DNA of 64,000 bases from CBDBND01 sp965262665 (lineage in GTDB: Bacteria > Pseudomonadota > Alphaproteobacteria > Rhodospirillales > Rhodospirillaceae), in the NCBI GenBank assembly GCA_965262665.1, contig CBDHFR010000004.1, forward strand, positions 3,472,001-3,536,000, in the 5' to 3' direction. The number at the start of each line of letters is the position of its first letter. Positions within the stretch are counted from its first letter, which is position 1. This document shows, in pieces, positions 45,650-54,270 of this stretch. Below the pieces are notes generated by a model that was not told where the DNA came from, ran no database searches, and saw only the letters and a program-made list of their open reading frames with translations. The translations under genes and the position numbers were made by a program.

Positions 45650-47524
45650 CTAAGCGAGGCCCCTCTCCATCGCTTGCGACAAACGGCGGGAAAACGAAAC
45701 CGGGTCGGGAATCTGCTCCCCTTCGACAATGCGTGCCTGGTCTAGGAGAAGATGTGCCGTTTCACCGATCACATCATCGCTCTGGCTGGCCAGCTTGCGT
45801 ATCAGCGCGTGTTTGGGATTGATCTCCAAAATTCGTGGAATGGAAAGTCCTTCCGCCTGACCGTGCTGTTTTAGCATTCGTTCCAAATGCAAACTCATAC
45901 CGCCCTGCTCTCCTACCAGACATACAGGGCTCTCAGTCAAACGGGCGGAGGTGCGGACGTCCTTAACTGACTCTCCCAAAGCGTCTTTGAGCTGAACAAT
46001 GAGACCATCGATGTCCGCATCAAACGCTTGATCATCTTCGTCTGACTCTTCCTCGTCCGCTTTGTTACCGGCTATGGCACCGAGATCATCTGCTGATTGT
46101 GCTGCCGACCGGAACGGATGCTTGTCAAAAACACCCACGGACGTGATCCAGAATTCATCGACGGGATCGGTCAGCAAAATGACTTCTACGCCTTTGGCTA
46201 GATATCCTTCTAACTGGGGTGATTGTTTCAACGCAGCCGTATCTTCGCCGGTGATGTAATAGATGGCGTCCTGGCCTTCTTTCATGGACGCAACATAGTC
46301 CTTTAGGCTCCGCCACTCTTCACCGGTAGACGTCTTGAAACGGCAGAGGTCAAGAATATCGTCTCGCCGTTCAAAATCTTCGTAGAGGCCCTCTTTCAGA
46401 ACCGCCCCGAACGTTGACCAAAATGTGCCGTACTCTTCTGCATTTTCGCTCCGCGACTTCATATCCTTCAGTAAACGGCCGACCAATCCCTTTTGAATTT
46501 TTTTGAGTTGTGGATTGTCCTGCAGCATCTCGCGGCTGACGTTCAATGGCAGGTCCGGTGAATCAACGATGCCACGCACAAAACGCAAATACGGCGGCAA
46601 CAGACCGGCCAGATCGTCCGAAATAAAGACCCTGTTGACGTAAAGCCTCACCTTGGTTTTGCGCTCTGGCTCAAACAAATCAAACGGCTTGTTTGTCGGA
46701 ATAAACAGCAGGCTGGTGTATTCGATCGCTCCTTCTGCGCGGAAATGGACCGTGTGCCAGGGGTCATCGAAGGCGTGGGAAACGTGGTGATAAAACTCCG
46801 TGTATTGCTCGTCCTTGATTTCTGTCTTGGGCCGGGTCCACAAGGCTGACGCTTCGTTGAGTGTTTCTTCCTGGCTGTCTTCTTCGTCTGGGACGGGATC
46901 GAGAATGACGGGAATCGCAATGTGGTCTGAGTAGGTCTTGACCACCGACTTAAGCCGGGCCGTTTCCAGAAATTCTGAGGCTTCTTTCCTCAAATGCAAA
47001 ACAATGCGTGCGCCCCGGTCCACGTCGTCGGCTTCGCCGATGCGGTAGCTGCCCCGGCCATCGGAGACCCAATGCCAGCCTTGTTCGTCTCCGGCCTTGC
47101 GAGAAAATACCTCCACCTTTTTGGCCACCATGAAGGAGGAGTAAAAGCCAACACCGAACTGACCGATGAGCGAGACATCTTTCGAGGTGTCTCCAGTGAG
47201 AGATTGCACAAATTCCGCCGTGCCCGACTTGGCAATGGTTCCCAAATTGGTGACGAGGTCATCGCGGTTCATACCCAGGCCGTTATCGCGCACGGTTAAA
47301 GTGCGGCTGTCTTTTTCGATGCTGATATGGATGGCGAAGTCGGCGCCACTGTCTTCCGTCAGGCTGGGATCCGTGAGTGCGGCGTACCGTAGGCGGTCAC
47401 AGGAATCCGACGCATTTGAGATTAGTTCCCTGAGAAAAGTCTCCGTATTGGAATACAGCGAATGAACAACGATATCCAACAACTTGGCCACTTCGGCCTC
47501 AAAAGAGAGCTTCTCCTCACTCAC
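45650..47524 (-). CDS. htpG: Molecular chaperone HtpG (Hsp90)
   Basis: 624 residues. The N-terminal GHKL ATPase has FEAEVAKLLDIVVHSLYSNT, FLRELISNASDSCDRLRY and VRDNGLGMNRDDL, then GQFGVGFYSSFMVAKKVEVF. The middle domain includes FFNDxxx-like and NVSREMLQDNPQLKKIQKGL, and the C-terminal dimerisation region ends QAMERGLA. It is the bacterial Hsp90, an ATP-dependent client-folding chaperone. A 27-base palindrome with 9-base arms lies 34 bases upstream of its start. The gene is divergent from hpf. Confidence 0.97.
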   Translation of the reverse strand: MSEEKLSFEAEVAKLLDIVVHSLYSNTETFLRELISNASDSCDRLRYAALTDPSLTEDSGADFAIHISIEKDSRTLTVRDNGLGMNRDDLVTNLGTIAKSGTAEFVQSLTGDTSKDVSLIGQFGVGFYSSFMVAKKVEVFSRKAGDEQGWHWVSDGRGSYRIGEADDVDRGARIVLHLRKEASEFLETARLKSVVKTYSDHIAIPVILDPVPDEEDSQEETLNEASALWTRPKTEIKDEQYTEFYHHVSHAFDDPWHTVHFRAEGAIEYTSLLFIPTNKPFDLFEPERKTKVRLYVNRVFISDDLAGLLPPYLRFVRGIVDSPDLPLNVSREMLQDNPQLKKIQKGLVGRLLKDMKSRSENAEEYGTFWSTFGAVLKEGLYEDFERRDDILDLCRFKTSTGEEWRSLKDYVASMKEGQDAIYYITGEDTAALKQSPQLEGYLAKGVEVILLTDPVDEFWITSVGVFDKHPFRSAAQSADDLGAIAGNKADEEESDEDDQAFDADIDGLIVQLKDALGESVKDVRTSARLTESPVCLVGEQGGMSLHLERMLKQHGQAEGLSIPRILEINPKHALIRKLASQSDDVIGETAHLLLDQARIVEGEQIPDPVSFSRRLSQAMERGLA

Positions 47525-47557
47525 CGGTCTGTCTCCTCACCCAATTCTGATCGGCCC

Positions 47558-47584
47558 CAGGGTGTGCCCATGTGCCACACCCTG
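47558..47584. promoter_or_regulatory. Perfect 9-N9-9 inverted repeat upstream of htpG
   Basis: CAGGGTGTG, nine bases, CACACCCTG, all perfectly complementary. It is centred about 47 bases before the htpG start. The arm and spacer lengths equal those of the CIRCE operator bound by HrcA, but the arm sequence differs (CIRCE arms are TTAGCACTC). It may be an operator for a heat-shock repressor, or an RNA hairpin in the htpG leader. hpf lies on the other side, about 210 bases away. Confidence 0.5.
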
Positions 47585-47793
47585 TAAAGACTTAAAAGCC
47601 CCCTGCCGGGCCTCATATTGGGTCCTGTCGAGGTCTCGGCAAGGGACGGACGGCGTCTAAACAGACAAAAAAACCATCGTCTGAACAACCCGCTTTCCGC
47701 GATGGTTGAATCCGGTCTTTCGCGCCATGATAATCCTGGTTCAGGCACGTGTAGATCATGTGCCGCTGTGGCCAGAAGACCGCGGAGTTTTTC

Positions 47794-48168
47794 ATGCAGA
47801 TTCCTGTGCAAATCGCGTTTCACGGCATCGATAAGTCCGATGCGGTTGAAGAACGGATTCGAGAGCGTGTTGGTAAGCTGGAACATTTTTATGATCGCAT
47901 CACCGGCTGCCGGGTGGTCGTCGAGTCACACCACAAAAGCCATTCAAACATGAACAAAAAAGCGGCCCCTTTTCACATCAGCGTCCATCTATCCGTGCCT
48001 GGTGAAGATTTGGTGGTTCGACGCGATCCAAAAGAAACCAAGCTGCATGAAGACATCCAGATTGCCATCCGCGATAGCTTTGATGCCATGGAACGGCGCC
48101 TAAAGGATTATGCGTCAAAACGAAAAGAAATTGATCGCAAACATGAGGCGTCCGGTTCTACGGCTTAA
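47794..48168 (+). CDS. Ribosome hibernation factor HPF/RaiA-like protein
   Basis: 124 residues from MQIPVQIAFHGIDKSDAVEE (start preceded by GCGGAG). The beta-alpha-beta-beta-beta-alpha fold of the sigma-54-modulation/RaiA family is clear in EERIRERVGKLEHFYDRITG, CRVVVESHHKSHSNMNKKAA and LVVRRDPKETKLHEDIQIAI, ending RLKDYASKRKEIDRKHE. It lacks the long HPF C-terminal dimerisation domain, so it is the short form. It binds the 30S decoding site in stress or stationary phase. Confidence 0.85.
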   Translation: MQIPVQIAFHGIDKSDAVEERIRERVGKLEHFYDRITGCRVVVESHHKSHSNMNKKAAPFHISVHLSVPGEDLVVRRDPKETKLHEDIQIAIRDSFDAMERRLKDYASKRKEIDRKHEASGSTA

Positions 48169-48215
48169 AAAACAATCATTCTGAATCCCTCGCTCTTCAT
48201 TCTGGAAATCCTGTT

Positions 48216-50738
48216 GTGAACCAGATGTCCAACCGTTCTGATTCATCAATGACGGCGGTCCTTGGCCCGACCAACACGGGCAAAACTTATCTGGCCATGG
48301 ACCGTCTTCTTGGCCATGCCTCTGGTATGATCGGATTTCCCCTGCGGTTGCTGGCTCGGGAAAACTACGACCGCGCGGTTTCCATCAAGGGTCAAGCGGC
48401 GGTCGCCCTGGTCACTGGGGAAGAGAAAATCATCCCCCCGACGGCCAAATATTTCATCTGCACGGTCGAAAGCATGCCCACCGACCGTGACGTCGCCTTC
48501 TTTGCCATCGATGAAGTGCAACTGGCGGCGGACCGAGAACGGGGTCATGTCTTCACCGACAGGCTGTTGAACGGCCGCGGCAGCGTTGAAACCATGGTGC
48601 TCGGCGCCGAGACCGTTAAACCTTTGATCCGCAAACTCGTCCCTGGCGCAACGTTCCTCAACCGGCCCCGGTTCTCAAAACTGACCTACAATGGCCCGAA
48701 AAAACTCACCCGTTTGCCGCAGAGATCCGCAGTGGTCGCGTTCTCTGTATCTGAAGTCTATGGCATCGCCGACCTGTTGCGCCGTCAACGGGGTGGCACC
48801 GCCGTGGTTATGGGTGGCTTGAGTCCGCGCACACGCAACGCCCAGGTGGCGCTCTACCAATCCGGTGAAGTGGATTACCTGGTGGCAACTGATGCCATCG
48901 GTATGGGCCTCAATATGGATGTGGATCACGTGGCGTTCGCCTCTCTGTCAAAATTCGATGGCCGATCTCCGAGACGGCTGACGGCGCCAGAGCTGGCGCA
49001 AATTGCCGGCCGGGCCGGGCGTCACATGAATGACGGTACTTTCGGCGTCACCGCCGATGCAACTCCCATCGATCCCGAAGACATCGCGCACATTGAATCC
49101 CATGAATTCTCCCCACTCAAATCCTTGAATTGGCGCAACACGGATCTGACCTTTGCGACAGTCCAATCTCTCCTGTTGGGATTACAGAAAAGTCCGCCAG
49201 GACCGGGTCTGATGAAACCGCCGCCAGCCGAAGATCAGTTGGTCTTAGAAATTCTGGTTAAGGATGCTGACATTCAGGACCGTGCAAAGGGCAAGCAGCG
49301 GGTCCGGTTGCTGTGGGACGTGGCTCAGATTCCCGATTTCCGTAAGCTGCGGTCTGAAACTCACGCCCGTCTGCTCAACCAGGTTTACCTCCATCTGACG
49401 GGAGAAGACGAATGCTTGCCGGAGGATTGGATCGCACAACAGGTCAAACGGGTGGACCGCCGGGACGGCGACATACACACCCTGATGGATCGCATTGCGG
49501 CCATACGTACCTGGACTTACCTCGCCAACCGGCCGGGCTGGCTAAAAGAGTCAAACACTTGGCAAGAACAAACGAGGATCGTCGAGGACCGCCTCTCCGA
49601 CGCCTTACATGAAAAATTGACCCATCAATTCATTGACCGCCGGACCGCCCACCTTGTCAAAAAACTCAAAGGCGACGAACGCCTTGTTGCCGCTGTTGGT
49701 GAAGACGGACGCGTAAGCGTTGATGGACACTTCATCGGCCATATCGAGGGATTGAAGTTTAAGGCTGACCGGACCGGTCTAAAAACCGCCGATCGCGCTG
49801 TTGCCAGCGCCGCTGATGCGGTACTGATTCCTGAACTTGCGCAACGGGTTCAAACTCAAATCGATGCAGAAGACGGCGCTTTTTCGCTGAATGACGAAGC
49901 ACACATTGTTTGGCAAGACGCCAAAGTCGCGAAACTCGAAGCGGGTTCTCACATTTTGAAACCTGTCATCAGCCTTACTGCAGATGTTCGTCTAGACAAG
50001 GTGCACGAAGAAAAACTAACGACGCGACTGCAATCCTGGATCGATCAACGAATTGAAACGGTCTTATCACCTTTGGTTCAAATGGAAGCTTCGTCTTTGG
50101 ACGGTGCCGCGCGCGGACTGACCTATCGCATCACCGAAGCGCTCGGATCGATCGAGCGCAAAGGGTCAGAAAATCAGATCAAGGCTTTGGCAGACGATGA
50201 CCGCAAAGCCATGACCAAGCTCGGCATTCGCTTCGGCACCAGCGCTCTCTATGTCCCAGATGCGTTAAAGGCGGACCCCATTCGTCTACGTGCCTTGCTG
50301 TGGTCAGTTTTCTCTCAAGCTAAAGCACGACCGCCACTACCGCCGGCAGGTCGCGTTTCGTTTGAAACGGCAGACGGCGTACCGGCAGAGTTTTATTGGG
50401 CCTGCGGGTACCGGCCCGCGCGCGGTATGGCGTACCGTGTCGACATGGTGGAACGCTTTGCCGTTGCTGTCCGCCAACTGCTTCGGGATAAGACAGACAT
50501 TTTACCCCCCGAACATCTTTCACCCCTGGGCATTGGTTCTGAAAATGCGGTGATACTTCTGAAAGCGCTTGGTTTTACTGCTACGGTAAAAGAAGAGGGC
50601 ATCGCTATTTCATCTAAGCGGAAGCGGAAAAAAACTCCAAAAGCAAAACCAAAAAACCGCGTAAAGAAAAACAAAACCGCGTCGGTCTACAATCCCGATT
50701 CACCTTTTGCCAAACTAAAGGATTTGGTTTCCTCTTGA
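48216..50738 (+). CDS. SUV3-like DExH-box helicase
   Basis: 840 residues. Motif I GPTNTGKTYLAMDRL near residues 17-31, DEVQ box (AIDEVQLAADRERG), motif Ib/III VMVLGAE-like, motif VI RAGRHMNDGTFG and IAGRAGR are all present in helicase order, with YLVATDAIGMGLNMDVDHVA. This matches the mitochondrial SUV3/bacterial helicase group widespread in alphaproteobacteria. The long C-terminus ends in a lysine-rich tail (KRKRKKTPKAKPKNRVKKNK) for RNA binding. It presumably unwinds structured RNA for turnover or ribosome processes. The GTG start is used; an ATG is three codons later. The next gene overlaps its stop. Confidence 0.88.
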   Translation: MNQMSNRSDSSMTAVLGPTNTGKTYLAMDRLLGHASGMIGFPLRLLARENYDRAVSIKGQAAVALVTGEEKIIPPTAKYFICTVESMPTDRDVAFFAIDEVQLAADRERGHVFTDRLLNGRGSVETMVLGAETVKPLIRKLVPGATFLNRPRFSKLTYNGPKKLTRLPQRSAVVAFSVSEVYGIADLLRRQRGGTAVVMGGLSPRTRNAQVALYQSGEVDYLVATDAIGMGLNMDVDHVAFASLSKFDGRSPRRLTAPELAQIAGRAGRHMNDGTFGVTADATPIDPEDIAHIESHEFSPLKSLNWRNTDLTFATVQSLLLGLQKSPPGPGLMKPPPAEDQLVLEILVKDADIQDRAKGKQRVRLLWDVAQIPDFRKLRSETHARLLNQVYLHLTGEDECLPEDWIAQQVKRVDRRDGDIHTLMDRIAAIRTWTYLANRPGWLKESNTWQEQTRIVEDRLSDALHEKLTHQFIDRRTAHLVKKLKGDERLVAAVGEDGRVSVDGHFIGHIEGLKFKADRTGLKTADRAVASAADAVLIPELAQRVQTQIDAEDGAFSLNDEAHIVWQDAKVAKLEAGSHILKPVISLTADVRLDKVHEEKLTTRLQSWIDQRIETVLSPLVQMEASSLDGAARGLTYRITEALGSIERKGSENQIKALADDDRKAMTKLGIRFGTSALYVPDALKADPIRLRALLWSVFSQAKARPPLPPAGRVSFETADGVPAEFYWACGYRPARGMAYRVDMVERFAVAVRQLLRDKTDILPPEHLSPLGIGSENAVILLKALGFTATVKEEGIAISSKRKRKKTPKAKPKNRVKKNKTASVYNPDSPFAKLKDLVSS

Positions 50739-51118
50739 GTGACACTCTGAGAATAGACAAGTGGATGTGGTATGCGCGTTTTTGCAAAACGCGTACCTTG
50801 GCACAAGCCCTGTGCACAGAGGGCCGCGTAACGGTAAACGAGGAAAAGGTTCAAAAACCCAACCGGCTTATCCGCATTGGCGATCGCATATCCATTGTGA
50901 CCGGACCAACTAAACGAACAGTAACCGTGCAGGCGCTTGCCACCCGCCGCGGTTCCGCATCTAAAGCGGTGTTGCTTTACGATGAACCACAGCCGCCCCA
51001 ACGCCTCGGGATCGATGACAAAGAGGTTCCTTTTTATCGACCGCGTGGTGCCGGGCGGCCCACAAAGCGGGACCGCAGAGCACTCGAAAAATTTCAGACG
51101 CTCTCTGATCTCGAATAG
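50735..51118 (+). CDS. S4-domain RNA-binding protein, Hsp15-like
   Basis: 127 residues. The S4 core is DTLRIDKWMWYARFCKTRTL, then ALCTEGRVTVNEEKVQKPNR and IGDRISIVTGPTKRTVTVQA, as in HslR/Hsp15, which recycles stalled 50S subunits after heat shock. The C-terminus is basic (RPRGAGRPTKRDRRALEKFQ). Translation may start at a TTG that overlaps the helicase stop, suggesting coupled expression. Confidence 0.9.
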   Translation: MSDTLRIDKWMWYARFCKTRTLAQALCTEGRVTVNEEKVQKPNRLIRIGDRISIVTGPTKRTVTVQALATRRGSASKAVLLYDEPQPPQRLGIDDKEVPFYRPRGAGRPTKRDRRALEKFQTLSDLE

Positions 51119-51167
51119 AACACGGCCCAGTCTTGATCACATCTCTCAAACACGTTAGGCGGTCAAT

Positions 51168-51641
51168 ATGCTCACTGCGTTGAAGAACTTTCTGGCTGAC
51201 CCGGACGTCCAGCAAGAAGACAAAGAGTCCGCATTGCCCGTTCATATGGCGGCGGCGGCTTTGCTGGTGGAAGCGGCGTTGGCCGATGGCACGTTTGATC
51301 CAGAGGAACGTCATCACATTAAGGACGTCTTGGCACATATATTCTCGCTGTCCGAATCCGACATAGACGCAGTCATAGCCGACGCGGAAGATATGGTCGC
51401 CCAAAGCCATCAGCTCTATGGGTTCGCCAAAACGGTTAAGGACACTTTGGATTACGACCGTCGGGTGGAGCTGATGCAGATGCTCTGGGAGGTGGTTTAT
51501 GCGGACGGCCAACTTGACGACTTTGAGGCAAATCTAGTACGTCGAGTCAGTGGCTTGTTGTATGTTACGGACCAAGACAGTGGCCGGGCGCGGAAGTCCG
51601 CTTTGGAACATCTGGGGCTCGATCCCGAGCGCCAGGCATAA
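51168..51641 (+). CDS. TerB-like acidic protein
   Basis: 157 residues with two TerB-type halves: AAALLVEAALADGTFDPEER and LMQMLWEVVYADGQLDDFEA, each with the A-D-G-x-x-D/E-x-E metal or charge motif. TerB proteins are acidic helical bundles linked to tellurite resistance or to membrane stress, though many have other roles. It lies between the S4-domain gene and fdxA in the conserved alphaproteobacterial run, suggesting a housekeeping role here. No Ter operon is seen. Confidence 0.85.
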   Translation: MLTALKNFLADPDVQQEDKESALPVHMAAAALLVEAALADGTFDPEERHHIKDVLAHIFSLSESDIDAVIADAEDMVAQSHQLYGFAKTVKDTLDYDRRVELMQMLWEVVYADGQLDDFEANLVRRVSGLLYVTDQDSGRARKSALEHLGLDPERQA

Positions 51642-51681
51642 AAGGTTCAGGTCAGACTGAGCTATGGGGGAGGGGTGATTT

Positions 51682-52017
51682 ATGACCTACGTCGTTATCG
51701 AGAACTGCATCAAATGCAAATTCATGGACTGCGTCGAAGTGTGTCCGGTGGATTGCTTTTATGAAGGCGAAAATATGCTCGTCATTCATCCCGATGAATG
51801 TATCGATTGCGGTGTATGCGAGCCGGAATGCCCTGCTGAAGCCATTCTTCCCGATTCGGAGGACAAAGCACAAGAATGGCTAGAAATGAACACAGAATAC
51901 GCTGATAAGTGGCCAAATATCACTGCCAAAGGTGAATCTCCAGCTGATGCCGAAGACTGGAACGGCAAAGAGGGCAAGAAGGAGCATTTAAGCACCAATC
52001 CGGGCAATACAGGCTGA
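51682..52017 (+). CDS. fdxA: 7Fe ferredoxin FdxA
   Basis: 111 residues of the FdxA family: CIKCKFMDCVEVCP (N-terminal Cys set, giving the 3Fe and 4Fe ligands) and CIDCGVCEPECPAEAILPD (second set), followed by the typical C-terminal extension AQEWLEMNTEYADKWPNITA. Electron carrier in the cytoplasm. It precedes carD, the gene order known from many alphaproteobacteria. Three hairpins lie in the gap after it. Confidence 0.96.
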   Translation: MTYVVIENCIKCKFMDCVEVCPVDCFYEGENMLVIHPDECIDCGVCEPECPAEAILPDSEDKAQEWLEMNTEYADKWPNITAKGESPADAEDWNGKEGKKEHLSTNPGNTG

Positions 52018-52019
52018 TC

Positions 52020-52055
52020 CAGCCCCTTTGGGAGGTCTCTGAGGGGGCCTTGGAC
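52020..52055 (+). terminator. Weak hairpin just after fdxA
   Basis: AGCCCCTT and GAGGGGGC arms spaced by about 12 bases follow the fdxA stop. No run of T follows, so it is at most a weak or Rho-dependent signal. A second short stem (GCCC/GGGC) at 52067-52083 is followed by CTATTTTT and is a better candidate. Confidence 0.4.
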
Positions 52056-52128
52056 AGACGCTTGATGAGCCCCTCAAGGGCGCCTATTTTTGACTGTCTT
52101 TTGCGCCGCAAATTTGGTATAAGTATAT

Positions 52129-52160
52129 AATCCGTCGGGAGAACCGGCGGATTATTTTTT
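52129..52160 (+). terminator. Strong rho-independent terminator between fdxA and carD
   Basis: AATCCGTCGG, a five-base loop, CCGGCGGATT and a six-T run. Nine of ten pairs are Watson-Crick with one wobble. It is preceded by TATAAGTATATAA, so a promoter could also read into it. It ends transcription from fdxA and insulates carD. Confidence 0.8.
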
Positions 52161-52282
52161 CGCTGACCCGCTATTTGTTGTGCACCGCACAAACCCGTTC
52201 TGGGCTCAACGCGCAACATTGTTACCAAACACCATCAAGGGGGCCGATAAAGGGTCTGTGAACGGATGACCGGTACCTTAAG

Positions 52283-52304
52283 AGGGCCAAATGGCCCTTT
52301 CTTC
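52283..52304 (+). terminator. AGGGCC hairpin upstream of carD
   Basis: A six-pair stem, AGGGCC and GGCCCT, with an AAAT loop is followed by TTCTTC. It lies about 75 bases before carD, within the likely leader, so it might be an attenuator of carD transcription. Confidence 0.55.
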
Positions 52305-52374
52305 GTCAAGAACCGCTGGGGGGCGGTCGGCACCGGGGCATCCATCGTTCAAACTGGAGCGAGAGAACCAACGA

Positions 52375-52920
52375 ATGCCAAAAAAGACCACGTCTAATAC
52401 CAAATCCGCACGCACCAAGGACGCTCGTAAAGCTATGATTTTTTCCACAGGTGATTTCGTCGTCTACCCAGCCCACGGCGTGGGCAAAGTTACCAACATC
52501 GAAAAGCAGACCATTGGCGGGCAGGAAATTGAACTGTTTGTCGTCAGTTTCGAACGGGACCGCATGACCCTGCGCGTGCCTGTGGATAAAGTTGAAAACT
52601 CTGGTCTGCGTAAACTGTCGACCCGCAAGATTATGGACCAGGCCCTGACCACCTTGAAGGGCCGCGCCCGTGTCAAACGGGCCATGTGGAGCCGGCGGGC
52701 GCAAGAGTACGAAGCCAAGATCAATTCGGGGGACCCGGTTTCCATCGCTGAAGTGGTGCGCGATCTGCATCGCGGCACGTCTCAGCCGGAACAATCCTAC
52801 TCGGAACGCCAAATCTACGAGCAGGCGCTGGAGCGCTTGGCCCATGAAATGGCGGCTGTTGAAAAAATTAACACGGAAACCGCCACAGCAAAGCTGGAAA
52901 AACTTCTCAGCGCTGCTTAG
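52375..52920 (+). CDS. CarD-family transcription regulator
   Basis: 181 residues from MPKKTTSNTKSARTKDARKA; a longer frame starts 84 bases earlier but includes leader sequence. The RNA-polymerase interacting Tudor-like domain is DFVVYPAHGVGKVTNIEKQT and FVVSFERDRMTLRVPVDKVE, followed by the helical domain GRARVKRAMWSRRAQEYEAK and SYSERQIYEQALERLAHEMA. CarD stabilises the open promoter complex, notably on rRNA and growth genes. It follows fdxA, as usual in this group. Confidence 0.92.
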   Translation: MPKKTTSNTKSARTKDARKAMIFSTGDFVVYPAHGVGKVTNIEKQTIGGQEIELFVVSFERDRMTLRVPVDKVENSGLRKLSTRKIMDQALTTLKGRARVKRAMWSRRAQEYEAKINSGDPVSIAEVVRDLHRGTSQPEQSYSERQIYEQALERLAHEMAAVEKINTETATAKLEKLLSAA

Positions 52921-53027
52921 CCACAATTTGAAAACGAGTTTGAAGCACTCCGGCCTAGTCTGGGGTGGTTTCGTTTGCGCGCACCCTCGTGCGGTACCAT
53001 GCTCGCACCATGCAACCGTTAAAATGA

Positions 53028-53865
53028 ATGTCTCTGCTTTTGTCTGTGGCCATGACCATCGGCTTTTGGGTATTTGAATTTGCAGAGCTCATTCCAAATG
53101 CAGCGGCACGTGATCAAGTTTCTGATCCGACGGCCCTCACGCTGTTGGAGCGTATTCAAGTGATCCACGTCATCGACGGCGACACCCTTGGGTCTCATAG
53201 ACGGCCGGGAAGTCCGGCTCACTGGTATACAGGCTCCCAAGCTGTCGTTAGGGCGAGCCAACTTCGAAGAATGGCCGTTGGCACATGAGGCAAAACAGGC
53301 GTTGCATGACCTCGCCCTCGGTGAAACCGTCACCCTTTACGGTGATGAAAACACCGAAGATCGATACCGGCGTATTCTGGCCCATGTGGTCCGCGAGGAT
53401 GGAATGTGGTTACAGGGGGGCATGGTCGAGGGCGGCCTGGCTCGCGTCTATACCTTTGCCGACAACAGACGCACGGCCCAAGCGCTGTACAACCGGGAAG
53501 AAATAGCGCGGCAAGCCCAACGGGGGATCTGGGTTCTCGACCACTATACTATCCGCTCGTCCCGTCCCGAACGATTGAACGCAGATATCGGCACCTTTCA
53601 AGTGATCGAGGGATTGGTCGTCGATGCCGCAAAAGTAAGGGCGCGTATCTATCTCAATTTCGGTGCTGACTATCGAACCGACTTCACGGCCTCCATAGCC
53701 AGATCGGTGTGGGCCTTATTCGAAGATGCCAATCGTAATCCTTTGAGTTTGGCAGGCCGTACAGTCCGCGTGCGGGGTTGGGTAAAAGACTTCAATGGTC
53801 CCCTCATCGACATCACCCACCCCGAGCAAATTGAAATCGTTGCGGAACAGACTTCACAAAGGTGA
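53028..53865 (+). pseudogene. Thermonuclease (SNase)-like gene, one-base frameshift
   Basis: The first frame starts MSLLLSVAMTIGFWVFEFAE, a signal anchor, and contains IQVIHVIDGDTLG, the SNase start. At the GGG near 53190 the frame shifts by one; the next frame reads LIDGREVRLTGIQAPKLSLG, HEAKQALHDLALGETVTLYG, DRYRRILAHVVREDGMWLQG and ARVYTFADN, the SNase active region (R-x-L, E, R-type residues), to 53865. A single extra G would account for the break. Staphylococcal-nuclease family, probably exported. A sequencing error is a real alternative. Confidence 0.8.
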
Positions 53866-53871
53866 TCAGGG

Positions 53872-54200
53872 TCAGGCCGCGCGGCGCTCATTGATGAGCA
53901 CGTACTGATAGAGTTCTCCCGCGCGGTACCACAGCCACGTGCGTCCCCGTTTGGCCCCACCGCAGGCATCGGGTTTTCTGCTCGTTGACCGTGAGCATCA
54001 GACCGTCCATGAGCCGCTTGACCGCCGTCAGCATTTCGGCCGCCGGGGCCTTGCCAAGCACACAGAGGTCGTCGGCATAGACCACGATCTCCGCGCAGAG
54101 GTGCCGGGCAGCCCACAGTCGAAATGAATGTGTAGGTGCCTTCCCAGACGCCCTCGTTGGAGGCCACCAAGGGCATGTTTTCGCGCAACGTGGTCATCAT
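53872..54200 (-). pseudogene. Unknown gene split by a reverse-transcriptase fragment
   Basis: Start at 54200 after GGAGGCTA: MMTTLRENMPLVASNEGVWE then GTYTFIS. On the other side of the inserted fragment the minus strand gives GRTWLWYRAGELYQYVLINE, then RRAA and a TGA at 53872. The beginning and end suggest a single small protein that binds or is of a lipocalin-like type (WEGTY...). The continuity is inferred; the middle has been replaced. Confidence 0.5.
53945..54115 (-). mobile_element. Group II intron-type reverse transcriptase fragment
   Basis: The minus strand encodes VVYADDLCVLGKAPAAEMLT and AVKRLMDGLMLTVNEQKTRC, with YADD being the RT catalytic motif and the following segment matching group II intron RTs (LxVNEQKT). 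Only about 55 residues remain, without the rest of the RT, maturase or ribozyme. It is a dead fragment within the unknown gene. Confidence 0.75.
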
Positions 54201-54270
54201 TAGCCTCCTGTCGTGGCGTGCTGCCATCATCCTAGACCGCGTACCTGAGACACGCTAAGACTTCTCCGTC

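Noticed and set aside
51168..51641. Tellurite-resistance operon.
   Set aside because: Only one TerB-like protein occurs, embedded in a conserved housekeeping run; no terA, terC, terD or terE is present.
53670..54230. A single 186-codon minus-strand frame as one protein.
   Set aside because: It runs through antisense nuclease sequence, an RT remnant out of frame and the start of an unrelated gene. Its parts belong to different frames.
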